Shown here piece after piece: positions 5,834 through 5,899 of a stretch of DNA of 5,899 nucleotides. Position 1 is the first letter of the stretch, and the number at the start of each line of letters is the position of its first letter. The stretch is from the NCBI GenBank assembly GCA_027080405.1, contig JALWSL010000367.1, forward strand, positions 1-5,899. Direction: 5' to 3'. A program made the translations under genes and the position numbers. Under the pieces are notes generated by a model. The model was not told the DNA's origin. It saw nothing but the letters and a program-made list of their open reading frames with translations, and made no database searches. The DNA comes from Planctomycetaceae bacterium. GTDB taxonomy: Bacteria; Planctomycetota; Planctomycetia; Planctomycetales; Planctomycetaceae.

Positions 5834-5899
5834 ATGGTAAAAACAGGCATACTTGCATTCGCGTTGATTCTGGGATTGTTGACTTTCCAAACGGGGCAG
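5834..5899 (+). CDS. Exported protein, N-terminal signal peptide only (runs off right edge)
   Basis: Only the first 22 codons are in the window. They encode a short basic start (MVKTG), a hydrophobic core (ILAFALILGLLTF) and then QTGQ, the pattern of a Sec signal peptide or a single membrane anchor. AAGGGG at 5821-5826 gives a well-spaced ribosome binding site. The mature protein lies beyond the edge, so its function cannot be judged. It is divergent from the 732-residue membrane protein, with 189 bases between their starts. Confidence 0.7.
   Translation, partial: MVKTGILAFALILGLLTFQTGQ

Overview
The window looks like chromosomal DNA from a planctomycete (phylum Planctomycetota). The strongest sign is the protein at 1521-3272. 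It has a basic, Arg-rich N-terminus followed by LEDRFLLAG, the hallmark of the planctomycete extracellular/LEPR-XLL signal-like motif, and then calcium-binding repeats. Weak or absent Shine-Dalgarno sequences, moderate GC content and long intergenic spaces fit this assignment but do not prove it.

Layout, left to right. (1) Positions 760 down to 1, minus strand: the N-terminal 253 residues of a GT4-type glycosyltransferase that runs off the left edge. (2) Positions 761-1520: a long stretch with no convincing gene. It holds a few small dyads, a 13-A run and a doubtful 70-codon reading frame. (3) Positions 1521-3272, plus strand: a secreted-type mosaic protein. Its parts are a planctomycete N-terminal motif, five FG-GAP/VCBS-like DxDGDG repeats, RTX-like Gly/Asp nonapeptides, and a tail of about four near-identical 19-residue Asn/Gly/Asp/His repeats encoded by a 57-bp tandem repeat. 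(4) Positions 3273-3445: a short gap between convergent genes with an inverted repeat that may help end transcription. (5) Positions 5644 down to 3446, minus strand: a 732-residue protein of unknown function with two N-terminal membrane segments, a coiled coil and a large, probably cytoplasmic body. (6) Positions 5645-5833: the divergent intergenic region, carrying a 9+5 bp interrupted inverted repeat. (7) Positions 5834-5899, plus strand: the first 22 codons of an exported protein cut by the right edge.

The genes do not form an obvious operon. The left part is divergent (glycosyltransferase versus mosaic protein), the middle is convergent and the right is divergent, so each gene probably has its own promoter. 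A shared cell-surface theme (glycan synthesis, secreted Ca-binding protein, membrane protein, exported protein) is plausible but is an inference from gene types only. I found no tRNA, rRNA, CRISPR array or intact insertion sequence. The most distinctive items are the mosaic protein with its tandem-repeat tail, the unassigned 732-residue membrane protein, and the dyad at 5730-5784.
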